From Penicillium oxalicum (taxonomy: Eukaryota; Ascomycota; Eurotiomycetes; Eurotiales; Aspergillaceae), in the NCBI RefSeq assembly GCF_001723175.1, contig NC_064651.1:4216001-4280000 (forward strand): a stretch of DNA of 64,000 bases. Reading direction: 5' to 3'. Made by a program: the position numbers and the translations under genes. The notes beneath the pieces are model-generated. The model ran no database searches. It saw nothing but the letters and a program-made list of their open reading frames with translations, and was not told the DNA's origin. The first letter of the stretch is position 1, and each line of letters begins with the position of its first letter. This document shows positions 1 through 12,500 of the stretch, piece by piece.

Positions 1-129
1 CTATTTGACCTCATCCAATTGGCGGCATTCGCTTCAGACCACCAATATTAGGATGTCTGAGCATATCAGGGGGAGAAAAAAAAAGAAAAGAAACAAAAGG
101 CACGCTTTCACTGGCGGTCAAATGGTTGC
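1..129. other. left-edge noncoding stretch, 3' flank of DUF3712 gene
   Basis: Short A-rich sequence downstream of the DUF3712 gene stop; no ORF or RNA gene is visible. It is probably the 3' UTR of that gene. Confidence 0.5.
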
Positions 130-1411
130 TCATTCCTTGGATTTTCCAGTGATGATCTTGTAAACGTCCAGGTCAACGGTCAGGTTGTTGGCAGCTAAAG
201 CCTGGGTGAAGTACGGCAATTCTTGGCCATTGTACACGCTCGAGTTACCGGTGATGGTGAAGGGGACGACCCCCTTGGGGTATGGTGCCGAGCTCCCGCT
301 GATCAACAAGAACGAGGCGGTTTGGTTGATTTGCGCGGTCATGGAACGGTTGTTGTCGCCTGGCTGGAGCGTGAGATCGTTGATATAGGAGTAGCCCATG
401 AATTGGCCATTGGCGTAAAGATCAAGAGTCACGTTGCCCTGAGGTAAAGGAAGAGGAAGGATGTTAGTTTGATTTTGGTCCGAAGCAAGAAAAGAAAAGG
501 AAAGAAAAAATAATAAAAGATTGGTCGCAGGGATGGGAGGGGGGTATATGTCACGTACCATGGCAATGGTCATCACCGTGGGGTTGGGGATATAGACAAA
601 GCCCTCCAGATTACGGCCGTTCTTTGGCGGATTCATGAGTTTGACGTCATAGACGCTGAAGCCCTCGAGTTTATTCAAGCCTTGAGAAGCCAGAAAGGTC
701 AGTTTATCTTGAGTCGAATGCGAGGCGATGAAGCCAGCCCCGGTCGCCCGGCGGAAAAATCCGTACCTTTCATCGTGACCGTCTTGTCATAATTGACGGT
801 GGTCTTGGGCAACGATCCCTGCTGCAACTGCGGTCTGCCAGAAATCTCCAGCTGGACCTCTTCCTGGAGCATGACCGACTTAGCGAAGTCGCCGAATGCG
901 TCGGCGTTACTGAGATCGACGGTTTGATTCATGCTGATCTCGACCCCATCCCGGGACGTGACCTCGGGCACTTGCACGGAGGTGAAGGCACGGGCAGCTC
1001 CGGCCAGGGAGACCGAAGCCAGGAACGAATAGATCTTGGGGTGGAAGGAACTCTTGGAGCCCAGGACCTGCGTCTGGATCAGACGGAATGAATCGGGCGT
1101 AGGGTCGGCGATGATCATGCTGGTGATGTTGAGCGTGGAGTCATTGACTTGATCTTGGGCGATGTTGGGATAGCCCACGAAGATTCTGGAACGAGGGTCA
1201 GTGGTCCGCCATGATGGTTGATTCCCATGCAGGTGAAGAAGACGACTTACACGGGCAACACAATGACCAACACGACCACGATGAAGATGATCAAATGCAC
1301 CCACCACCACTTCTTAAAGTGCGCCTTCAGGCGGGCCCCGAAGCTGGGCTTGGCCATCGAGGAGCCGGTGGGAGACTCAACCGCAGAAACTCCAGTTTTA
1401 TCGGTAGACAT
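130..1411 (-). CDS. DUF3712 domain membrane protein
   Basis: Four exons (1411-1251, 1185-767, 680-559, 438-130) join in frame through GT-AG introns of 65, 86 and 120 nt to give 336 residues. The N-terminal 35 residues are basic and polar (KAHFKKWWW), followed by one strongly hydrophobic helix at about residues 37-57, so it is predicted to be a single-pass, signal-anchored protein. The rest is a beta-rich region with the family hallmarks: a YPNIAQ motif just after the helix, then DSTLNIT and NPT/DPTPDSF-like segments, and a second half (VTLDLYANG, FTITGNSSVYNG) repeating the fold. These resemble LEA/AsmA-like lipid-facing domains. The family is widespread in ascomycetes and its molecular role is not established; a vacuolar or endomembrane location is only an inference. 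The start ATG is the only one that places the membrane helix in frame. Confidence 0.85.
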
Positions 1412-2100
1412 GATGGTTGAGAATGCCTGTGGAAGAGCTCACACAATCTTTGATCGCGTACGGCAGAGCATGTCAGCGGGCAGGCCCGACTTTTCAAACA
1501 TCACCGGGCTTTCTGACGGGGAGGGGGATTTGTGTTGGCGGAATGAAGTTGGGAAATCGTGCCCGTTTTCTTCCTCTGTATCTGCATTGACATACCTCGA
1601 TCACTCACTGAATTGAAATTCCGACCGATTTGGGTGGAATCGAGGTCGAAATGTCTCCGACCACGGTGAGATACACGATCCTCCTTCGGCTCAAGAACAC
1701 ACTTGAGGGCGAGTTCACGGGCGAGGAGAGAAATGAGCGACCCGACAGGGAGGACAAAATAAAAGAAAATGAAGTCGCCGCAGCAGCAGCAGAAACAGAT
1801 GAAAGAAAAAAAAAGAAAAAAGAAAAATAAAAGAAGGAGAGGTCTCGTTCAAGTGGCGACGAGGACTGCAGGAAACTATACTCGTAAACACGAATGAAAA
1901 CTGCGGACGCTCTTTTAGCACCTTGTAGATTCCCACACCTTAGTGACCTTACAGTAGCCGATCAACCCGGGACCCATGGAACCCGTCAAAGGGTCGTATC
2001 AACTTTGATCAGAAAAGAAAAATAGTCATAAAAATTCAGAAAGCAAAAAAAACCGAGAATGGAACCAGAATGGCCACTGCGGCGACAGGGACCTGATCCT

Positions 2101-2112
2101 GGGGGGGGGGGG
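2101..2112 (+). repeat. G12 homopolymer
   Basis: Twelve consecutive G in intergenic sequence; true length is uncertain because such runs are often miscalled. Confidence 0.8.
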
Positions 2113-5100
2113 AGAAACGTTGAAGTCTTGGCTCTCTCCAGAACCGCATGAGGGTAGATGGCCATGTCCGACCGATTCTACCCTCTTCCTGTTGAGTCTG
2201 TTCGGGTGGATATGGAGATCCAAGGATGTAGGATCCACTCTCCAGAATCACTCACAGAGCCGAGATGGACAAGATTCTGGGAGATGAAGGGATCTACTAC
2301 GATTCGTTGTCCGGGGGAGAGGGAGGAATCCTCAGTGCTCATCTTCACATGTCATGTCATGCACCCAAAGACCAAAGAGAAATTCACAGGTGAGAAAGAG
2401 CCTGGAAAGGACAGAGAGGGCATGACCACTCCACCAATGATGAATCAATGGTTCTTCTGGGTCCTTTCTGTTCTCGCCTCGGACTGGGGCACTTGTCTAA
2501 GCGGGATGGAGGATGTAACTTGGACAGAAAAAGTCATTTAAAAGATGCGCCTCAAGTGGGCCGGCGCGGAGGAAGGGCCCATCTGGGACTTCCGTGCGAT
2601 GGGCGCGTTACTCGTTTGGGTTCGTTGATTTCTCAGGATTGTCTGGTTCTTTGCCTGTTTTTGACCTCTCGTCCGTTGTCTTTGGTCTGCTGTCCAGTCC
2701 CCAGTCGATGATGATTCTGGTAGTCCCTGATGGCCAGTTCGTGGGTGTCTTTTTCCGGTTTGATCATTGGGGCCCTCTCGGATGGGGAGGTCCTTCCATG
2801 GCATTGTGGGTCGGGCCATTTGCCCTTCTGGATCTCTCTCTCTCTGTCTCTGTGCCTCTCTCTCTGAGTTGCTGGTCACGATGGCGGTGATCGCGTGTCG
2901 TGGAGTGTTTACCTGTTCCCAGGAGCTCTCTTCCCTCTACCCCGGACGAAGGTTTCGGGGCGTGATTGCGGGGAAAGTCAAATTTCGACTCACGACGAAC
3001 TGAGAGAGCATCGAATGCAACGCCTGCAGACTGGAGATCTGACTCTGTCACTCTATTTTCTCTTCCTCCGACTCACTGACGGGTGGCTTAGGAAGTTGAT
3101 TGCCCACCCTGGCGGAAGAGCTCTCGTGACACATGACTCTCCGTCCCCCATTCACGGGCCGAGGATTCTGTGCAGAGCCAAAGCGTCGTAGACTCGCATG
3201 ACAGTACCACATCTTGCAGGACTGTACACTTTGCTTGTATGTCTGACAGGTTCTATATACGTAGTACCATGTACATATCTGATGGACACCCCCACAGACA
3301 AACACACCAGTCTCGAGCTCCAGATCCCAAAAAGAACCGATCTTGATCTGATCATCAGGAAACAAACGGAATTCATTTTTCTTATAAAAAAAATTTAAAG
3401 ACAAAGATCGCTCATGTGTGAGCTTAAAGGCTACATAGACCGAGTTTCAGATTAAGTGGTTGTGTAGAGCAATGCTCAACTTCTGGCAAGACTGCAGGTG
3501 CTCTGGGAATCGTGTAATCCTGATTTGACAGACGTGGGTAAATCACCACGGCACCAGCACAGCTGTCGAAGCATGTGCCTGCTCCAAGTTCCCACTGCAA
3601 GGCTCGCTGTGTCCGTCCAGGAAAACCTCCACACGGACAACACAGTCCATGGAGCATCTCGCATGAACTGATCGATCCTTGATCTGGTATCTTCTTTTTC
3701 CCCCGCGACCCCGACTTCTACCCCGACCGTGCCCGTTCATGGCCTCCACCTCCACCCCTTGGCATTCATTTACCATCCTGCTCCCTGCCCAGGAAGTCAA
3801 ATCGTAGAATGAATAAATGAACCATACTTGATGAATGGTTTGAGCCTCGGTCAACCGTCTCGCAAACCTTAATCACAACTTCCAGATGCATGTGCAAATG
3901 GTTTCAAATCTGGAAGGGGAGCCATAAAAAGAAAAGAAAAGAAAGGAAAAAGAAAAGTATGTCTGGCTGCATGTCGCACCCTCCCTGCGCCGCGCCACAG
4001 ACCGGATCCAGACTTGCGCGATCCATCCCCTGCAGTTTGGACGGGAGATCGTGACTCGCTATAGGAAATGAGCAGAACCATGCAAGACACATGCATCCTT
4101 GTGTATGTAGAGAGAGAGGGAGGGAGAGACATGCATGCACGACATCTATCGAATCCCATGTAAAAAAGCAATACTAGATGATGGCACTAGTACCCAGTAA
4201 CAGTACCGAGGTAGATATGCTGATATAATTTCACCTGCTCAGCGTAGTAACTTGGTAAATATCTAGGAACTACCTACTGTAGTACCCGTCAGGCTTCGAG
4301 AGTCGTAAACAGAGTACGGTCGGTCAGGTCTGGCTATGGCGGGGAATACGACGCAGGTTGTGGGGCGGGGGGAGGGCCGCAAGGACCGCCCCCCACACTC
4401 TCACGAATCAGGTCATCACCAGACGAGAGCAAGTGTGGGTGCGGTAGACAATAGACATTTCCAAGCTCCATTCTCTCTACACTGTAGTACTTTACTTTGT
4501 ACTTTCTAACGCACATGTGCTACGAAGACGAGAGAGCCCGGACTGGAGATTGTCCTGCGGCTGAGGAAAAGGACGGAGCGGAGTAGTTCAGGTACTCTAC
4601 CAGACTTTGAACACGGTTCTTGGATTACTGCACGCCCAGGCTGCCCCTTACCCTTTTACAACCGAGTCAGGTACGCGGGCATTACTTGCCGTCGGTACCT
4701 TTCAATGTCGGAAGGTCCGACTAGAGTGTGGAGAACTGAAAATCTCGCCTCATCATGGATACAGTATGAAAAAAAACACTCGTTGACCGAGCCCTGGGTA
4801 GGAGAAATAATACCTACCTGGGCAGCAGAGGGAGGAGAACTACAGTACCAAGCCCGGAGGGACAAACAACCCCCCATTCATATTGACAGATTGAGACTGA
4901 GTGTGAGGAAGAAATTCAGATGGAAAACGAATCCGACTGATTGAAGAGGTAAATGCGGGAGGAAGATGCATGACTGGATGGACCACAGGACTAGCGGAGG
5001 ACACTAGAGATGGGTGGGGATCGGACGGGAATAGATGCGGGTGTCAGACTGTCAGCCACGGCCACCTGTCAGGGCGGTGCTGGAGAGAAATCTTTTTGGA

Positions 5101-5591
5101 ACGTTTGGATTGTCTGGAAGTAGAAGGGAGATGATGGTCTTTGTAGGACTGTTTATGGGATAAAATACCAAGTCCATCGCACCAGGATGTATACTCACGA
5201 TTAATTGATGTAGACTCTTCAAACCTGGTAATCTCGAAATATCCCTCTCTCCAACTCTCCAACGTCTCGCCCAAATCCCCAGAAACCCCCATCCATCTCG
5301 TGAAATATGCCTCTCCATTTTACCTCGCCAGTCCAGGCAACGCGCGAGTGTGTCATCAATAGGTTGAAACACCAGCCATGGCGTGCCCCGATATTGAATG
5401 GATCAAATGGAAGCACAGTACAGGAGAACCTACCAAATACAGTACGTATGTACATACATCAGCCGACCAAACACCTACCTCCGAAACAGTACCAGTCAGT
5501 GTGCCGTCGTATTGCGACACACTTTTGCAAATCCACACACATCCGATGCACCCACTACAAGGTCACGGCGATAAAGAGTTTTGCCCATGTA

Positions 5592-5636
5592 AAAGAAGAG
5601 GAAGAAGAAGAAGAAGAAGAAAGAAAGAAAGAAAGA
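5592..5636 (+). repeat. GAA/GAAA purine microsatellite
   Basis: Forty-five bases of almost pure purine, GAA units passing into GAAA units, in an intergenic region. Confidence 0.9.
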
Positions 5637-7097
5637 TGTTTACCACTGTCGAGTGCAAGACTCCTTGGTAGGTCCACACAACGCCTTTGGTTGTACGACC
5701 TTGGGCTTGAGCTCGAGCTTAATTACTAGGCTGCCACATACCTAGGGAATACTGGCGGGCATGTAGTCAGACTCTTGACGGCCAAGCTCAACATGTGGCA
5801 CCACATGGTAGTGAGGGCGACTAGTCCATGATACAGAGGCAACACAGTCCTCACACCGCCCATCTGTATGAAAATCACAAAGAGGTTTCGGCCAAGGCAA
5901 CATCCATTTACCTTTCGATGAATCCGCACCAGTGCATGCACTGTTACACACAGAGTACAAATAATAGAGTAATAATGCAACGTTTTTTTGTCGCCACCGA
6001 CCACCTGAACCTCCTCCAGGATCTACAATGTGCATGTCCTCCTGGTCCAATCTGACAGGATCCGCGGAACGAGCACTACGCGCTACGCTGGGTTTTTTTG
6101 TGTCGCCATCAGGACTTGGGCATTGAACGCAAGAGGACAAAGAGACTTTTAAGCTGTCGTGCATGCAAGATAGGGTTGACTCTTGACATACTGAGGGTGG
6201 TGGGATTCTCACACAGATTCGCTATACAGATCAATCACAGATGATGTCCCGAGTGGGGGAATGAAAGAAACAAAAGAAGAGGGCAATAGGAGTAGGAAAT
6301 AAACAGTGGCGAAAAAAAGGACAGGGGAGTGTCCCAAAGCAAGGTATGTGCATAGAGCAGAGAAGAGAAAAAAAAAATAAGAAAATGTACCACGAGGCAC
6401 AAATGAAGCATCGCTCCGGGAGGGGCGTGTGGTCGCCAATGAAATCCACAAAAGGGGAGGAGAGAAGATGAGGCAGAGAAAAAGTAAACATAGAAAAAGA
6501 ATTTCAGGAGGTCCTTAAAAGGATGCTGAGCCACACAAGAGGTTGGGGACAAAAACAAAAGGGAATCAAGAAGAGTTGGCAGCAGTGAAGTCGGGGGTCA
6601 AATGGGAGAAAGGGGAAAAGGGTTGGGTATCCGTGATGAATTGAAGAAAGTCTTGTGCTCGAAAAGCCGCGGGGATGTATCCTCTCGACCTCTTACACTC
6701 GACGAGCGCTGCACTGCAGAAATGGCCCCGAGAGAAGAATCTGGATGAATGGGACCGGGGAAATTGACGAGAATGAAGCAATAGAAAGTATCAGGCGGAA
6801 CAAGAAAAGAAACGGGACATCTCAGGATGAGTGATCGGGAGAGAATGGACAAATCATCATGAAAAACCAAGCTCACACCAAGGCCCAAAGGGGAACAAAT
6901 CGAGTATGTCAGAAAAGCGACGTGACAAGAGACCAACACTGGGCTGTACAGCGCTACACCAGAAAGCTGCAGTTGACGAGGTCAAGTTGTACACCTTCCC
7001 TTGGGGTTGATGCTCTGCGCTGATGCTGATGGCATCCCGATGGGGGCAACAGCAGAGGAAGAAGAACGGTGGTGGTTCAACATTGACAGAAAGGGGA

Positions 7098-7099
<2 letters not shown>

Positions 7100-7131
<32 letters not shown>
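7100..7131 (+). repeat. (GA)n microsatellite
   Basis: About 16 GA units, just downstream of the Nif1-like stop codon, so probably in the 3' UTR of that gene or its flank. Confidence 0.9.
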
Positions 7132-7135
<4 letters not shown>

Positions 7136-7182
7136 CGGGAAAAAGTGTATAGACGTAAACCTATCGATCGGAGAAAGACCTT

Positions 7183-9532
7183 CTATGCATCTGCCGTGGA
7201 CTTTTTTCGCTGGAAGAGACCGCGGGTGCGTGACTTGCTGCGCGGCTTCTTTTCTCCAGTCGACTTCTTGTCGCTGCTCACAGTGCGACCGCGGGAACGA
7301 CCGGAGCGACTGTCGCTCTCGCCCATGTACTTGGCCTTGTAGATCCTGTGACAACGTTAGACACTCATGCCAAAACTTCCCTAGCTGTGCCGGGCGGAGG
7401 GGCATGTTGAGAGGAAACGAACCAGCTATTGCCAACCATGCTCATACCTCGTGCCTCAGCCTCGCGGTAGAAATGAGCGGCCTTCTTGAGATCCTTCTTA
7501 CAACCAACGCCTTCGGCGTAACAAAACCCAGCTTCGGCCATGGCATCCACATCACCCCACTGGCCGGCGATCTCAAAGCATCGCAGAGCGAGCGATTTAT
7601 CTTGCGCGGTACCCCATCCATTCAGGTGACTGACACCCAGTTCATAGATACTGAGAGCGAATTGGGTCTTGAAGGCCTTTTCCAGCTCCTTGGCTTTGGA
7701 TGCGCCGGGGGCATCAGGATTCGCCAACATCTCGAGCCCCACCGAGTCCACGGCTTTACGCAGCCATCGTACGCCTTCTTGCTGATTGGCACGCATGCCC
7801 CAGCCGTGACGACAGGCAAGGGCATACAGCAGCATTCCCCGGGGGCTGTTCTGCTTCGCCGCAATGCGCAGATGGTAGGTGGACTCATTCAACGAGCCCG
7901 CCTCGTGCAATTCAATCCCCTTGGTAACGTGGTCATCCGCCGTCAAGGTGAGCGAGCTGGTCTTGCTTGCCTGCGTGGCTGCGGTTTGCGGGCGCAGGGT
8001 ACTGGCCGAATCGGCAGAGGACACCGTCTCATCCCTGTCACTTGTCTTGGGTCGACTCGACTCGGTCGACGCTCGAGGAGGGGTGACTACCGCGGTCGCT
8101 GGTGCGGCTACGGGAGGTGATAAGGGAGTCGAGAGGGCGGGTGACGACTCCGATGGAACGACCTTGGTCCCTGCGGCCGGAGTGGAGACCTCGTACATGG
8201 AATGTGGCTTGGGCGAATTCTCCATGCGCGGGTGCGAGGGTGGGGGAGTGCGAGCGGAGCGTGGTATCTCCTCCGAATGTCGCGGCGGCGAATTCTCAAA
8301 CAGGGGCTCCTGCCATTCGAAGTGAGGCGTGTGCAAGCCGGCAAAGACGACCGAGTTTCGCGAGACCGCACGACCGCGAGGCAGATCGTATTTGGCATAG
8401 GTGTATGTGGCCGACGAGGGGTGGTCTTCCTCGGCCAGGGAAGCCACCATCTCTTCGGCATCGGGCCCCCCTGGCACAATGATGGGCGCCGGCTTACCGG
8501 GACGGTGCAGTTGATGGGACTGTCGATTCCACCGGTGTTGATGGGAGCCGCGGTCGGGGGGGTCACGGGCTCGGACGTGGCCGAGGGGCCCGGTGCGGAT
8601 AGACTGGTGCTTGATCGGCTCAGAGGCCGCGAGAAGTTGAATGAGGGTCGAGGGAGGTAACTGGCGACAGACGTTTCTGAGCTCAATGAGGGAGAGCGTG
8701 GATGCATTCGGGCAGGATAATTGGACATGGGCGAATACGGTCCAGACATAGCGCTCCCCGACGACAGCTTGCGCGGCTTGGAAAACGTGGAGCCCCCATT
8801 GGAGCTGCTGTAGTCATCGTCCGAGCTCTCCGTGTTGAGCCCTCGCGCTCGACTTGACGGACGCGAATGCGGGGATACGGGTGGCGCCAGGTTACGAGGG
8901 ATGTGCAATCGTCCCCCTGAGTCGGTGGATGACATGCGCGAGATGTTCGTCTCCGATTCCAATGGGCCATCGCCTGCCCCTGTCGCCAGGGAAGGATCAT
9001 GCTCGGGCGACTCTGCGCGTGGGAGGTCGAAGCTCGCCGAGCTTGTGCGAACCATGGTCGTCCGTGGCGTATCCTGATCCTGATCCTCATCTTCGTTCTC
9101 ATCGTCCTCTTTCTTCTGCTCCTCGTCTGTGTCGCCGTCGTGAGGGGCACAGGAGACCGAACTGAAGCGGGGATGTTCGGAGATGGGTCTGTACTTTGGC
9201 TCTTCGGGATCCGGTCGAGCTCTCAACGTCGGTTTGCGTGTGAGGCTCTCCACCTGGGAATCACTCGATGGCGCCCGAAAGTAGCCCGGTCGCGGGATGG
9301 ACAAGGATCGGGCGACACTGGAGGGGGGGAGTCGGCTCATGCGCCGATCTCGTCGGCGGGATTCATCCAACTGTTTGGCGAGTAAACGGCCTTGGGCGGC
9401 GAATGCATCCAAAGGCGATAGTGTGGGCGGGATCTCTCCATCGTAGTGTTCAATGCGTGGAGATGGCAAGCCGCTTCGCAAAGTATCGTGGGAGGTTGAG
9501 CGGAGATCGCCCAGGTTCCCGCGGAACGACAT
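7183..9532 (-). CDS. Nif1-type cell-cycle regulator with Sel1 repeats (frame break inside)
   Basis: About 740-757 residues. The N-terminal two thirds are Ser/Pro-rich and disordered, starting MSFRGNLGDLR. The C-terminal third carries Sel1-like repeats (MLLYALACRHGWGM.. and MAEAGFCYAEGVG..), then a basic tail (SRSGRSRGR..KSRTRGLFQRKKS). This layout fits the fungal Nif1 (mitosis inhibitor) and Skt5-like group; Nif1 is the better match by order of parts. The last intron (7422-7346) is well supported because splicing joins NSW to IYKAKYM. Near 8498 the reading frame changes. Either a weak 47-nt intron (8497-8451, no clear branch site or pyrimidine tract) is removed, or one G is missing from the GGG run at 8499-8501, which would restore the protein-like stretch GKPAPIIVPGGPDAEEM. 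I favour the missing base. Function is from family knowledge only. Confidence 0.75.
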
Positions 9533-12500
9533 GACAGTCGTTTCTTGTTCCGGTTCTTCTTCTGAATGTATTGAATTTGGCGTTGAGTGAGGTCGCGAAA
9601 ATGTCCAATGCAGTGGGCAGATCGAAAAGTGTCGTTCATTCAAGTTGCAACTCCTCTGCGAAAAGGGGAAAGGGGGATATGGTTGGGGGTCGGATCAGAG
9701 TTGCTGGTGAGCGCGATGTTGCGGCACGGGGGATCACCTAGACTCGAAGCGATTTGGTCCATTCATGAGACCCATTGGGCGATGTCGATGTGACGAAATT
9801 GGGGAGAACTTCACGTTCGTCAGTCGCGAGCAGTCGCTGTCTCCGTTTTGAGGGGTCGTCAGGAGGGGTACGGTCGGAATTCTTTGGGCGGGGAGTGGCA
9901 ACGAGACCAAAGGAATGACAGCCCTGAAGGAGACGACAGGGGGGGGGAAGGAAGAAGATGGAGGAGGTTTGTATACAGGAGAAGTCGGCCAGTCGTGGGG
10001 CGGGCGCTAAAGAGAGACCCGGCTCATACGAAAGGGACCGGCGATGCTGAGATTCACAAGGTGATGGATTGATCTCAGCGCGCAGGTTTGGAAGAAGAAA
10101 GAGAGAGTGTGTGTGGTCGGATTCACAGATGGAGTTGGTCCAGAGAAGACAGCGTCGGGAGGCAGAAAAAGTGGAAACGGGCGAGGCCCTGACGATCCTC
10201 CGATGGCCCCAAGAGATGGAGAAAAGGCTGCGACGGGGGGTTCCAGATGGGCAGAGGAGCAAGATGGACACGGCGGTCCCCGTGCTCTCCAACTCTGGAG
10301 ACTTTTGAGTCGTGACTTTCAATCGGCTCCTCAGTCTTCGAGTCGGGGTCTGGTCGAAAAAGTGACTTTGGGTTCTCCACCGATCCATCCGACTAGTGTT
10401 TAGTCTTTGGCTGTTGGCCATGTTGACGGTTTAGTGTTTCCCTCGTCTTTGTGAAGCCAGACCGAGCAGCAACGTCCGGTCAATCAACTACAAGGTCTGA
10501 ACTCGGACTCTCTACATCATACTCCTTTGTGGCTAGTGGGCAGAGCAGAGGTGTCTGAAATCCTCATGCCTGACCATACCTCTCGACCACCGCATCGCAA
10601 TCTCCGTGTAGGTGACTCGCCATCCGTTGGAATCAACACTTGAAGCTAGTTCAGGGCTTGTAAGGCGCATTAGAAGTGGCACACAAGGCTTGGTCGCCAT
10701 TGGACTCCTTTTTTTCTCCCCTTCTCGTAGGTATCACTGGTCGACGCCCTGCTGGGCCCCATCGCGAACGCGCTCAGGGGCGGTTCGCCAAGAATCACCG
10801 TCTCCTGGTCGATTCCGGTTGGCTCTCGTGTGGATGTCCACCATCCGCTAGGATTCATCTACAGTACACTCATACCGTCGACTGAGCCAGTGCCCCCGAG
10901 TGCCCAGGTGCAATGCTCGTGTCTTTGTCGTCGTGATTCAGATCCCTGCCAATGAGATGATCCGATGCGCCGTTGGCCCCTAGAACCACTGGGCAGACTA
11001 CTGCACGGCACTGCACACTCCCCCAGGCCGGACATGGGATGCGGTACTGGACAAGGGACCAAAATAGAAATGTGGATATCCTGGAGACACTGAAGCGGAG
11101 ATGGAAGGCCGCTCTGGCAGAACCACCATGGAACACAGATGACAGAGTGCGAGGACAGGCACCACCTTGGATTGACGCCGAGGCGTCGAATTTAATTCCA
11201 CCAGACAAGCCCCCCGCCACTATGTGGATGTCTACTGTACTTGGAACATTTGTCCAGTCTCGTGGAGAAGCGTGACTGTCCTAAGCTAACCCTCAATTTC
11301 CTTACACCTGCCAATCCTTTACTGTAGTCATCAACCAGACTGGGGCTTCTTGTCATATTCCGAGGATGGTCATCCAGTGGAGACCTGGACTGGCACCTCC
11401 CCATCCGCGTCGTCATTGCTGGCATGAAAATCATGATCGGCATTCTTCTAGAATTCCATCGGGCCGCGCAAGGGTCACGTCAATATCGTGGATGCCTCAG
11501 GGTCCGTTTGTCGGGTAGACTGGTGATTCTGGAAGGAGTAACAAGAACAAGAAAACGACGACAGCAACCACTCGCGTTGATGTAATACAGCAGGACGCAA
11601 GAGGAGTACTGTAGTACGCGTTTTGCTCACGTCACTACAACCCGCATCGACACTGCGAGAACTGAACCTCGACCGCATACGCTTCAGGTCGAGAAGATGA
11701 TGTGCATGGAGCGGAGAATCTTCGTCATCCAGTCTGCTCCGAACGACGGGCAACGCAATATGAGTCCGTCATCACTTCAGGCGTATTCCAAACCGGCACC
11801 ACTGACGGGTCCCGTTTCAAAGTTTGGTCTTCCTCGGCCAAGCAGACCAGTCGAGTCGTGATCTCCATGACCCACGCGGGATGCCCCTGTTAAGCGCATT
11901 GCACTGGCCCGCTCCAGCATCACACCGAACGGTCTTACCCTCCGGAGTCCTTCTTAACTGAACAGACTGGGAGCATCGAGCACCGGAAAACGTGTCGACC
12001 ACTTTTGAGCACGAAGACCATGTGGTCGCCATCTTTTTCTTCCCGTCCTAGTTACATCAGGTTGCCCTTTAGGAGCAGTACGGACGTGTTGTGCTCCGGT
12101 CGCATCAAGACGGCTCACACGAGGTACGTAGGATTGAGGTTCGTCCACCACATGCAGGCTTTCCAAGAGAAGCATCTCGCTCAAGGTATAGGGACCAGAG
12201 ACTTTAGGGGAGGTATCTATGGGATCAGACATGACCGTCTTGTCCACTGGGTTGGACTGTTCTATCTCGTACCTAGTACCCGGCGATTTGTTGCAACGGA
12301 CGCTCTGCGGTGTGGTGGGCAGCACAACAAGTCCGAGTGGGACAGAACATCGGTATACCTCATCCAGTGATACCAATCAGCTGTGACTCGACTTTGGACG
12401 TGGTCAAAGACATTTGTCTCCTGGCAAAAGGTCAATTGGAGCCACGGCTTGTATTGCAAAGGTAACAAACACTGAGACCACTACGACCAGTGTTCCAAAT

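Larger units (their letters stand above)
1412..7182. other. 5.8 kb gene-free interval
   Basis: Upstream of the DUF3712 gene and downstream of the Nif1-like gene. Only short overlapping ORFs without recognisable domains or splice continuity are present. It holds several simple repeats: G12 at 2101-2112, a GAA/GAAA tract at 5592-5636 and a GA tract at 7100-7131. It also has two copies of the word ACTGTAGTAC (4276-4285 and 4481-4490). Long regulatory DNA or an unrecognised noncoding transcript are both possible. Confidence 0.5.

Noticed and set aside
8031..8072. Repeated GTCGA words (GGGTCGACTCGACTCGGTCGAC) resembling an operator
   Set aside because: Inside the coding region of the Nif1-like gene, where they encode a Ser/Arg-rich stretch.
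7023..8120. 365-codon plus-strand ORF
   Set aside because: Antisense to the Sel1-repeat region of the Nif1-like gene; codon shadow with a GA-repeat at its start.
9738..10421. 227-codon minus-strand ORF upstream of the Nif1-like gene
   Set aside because: No recognisable domain, composition unlike a protein, and it sits where the promoter of the minus-strand gene should be.
12005..12376. ORFs of 121 and 140 codons on opposite strands
   Set aside because: Mutually overlapping, no domain similarity, likely chance open frames.
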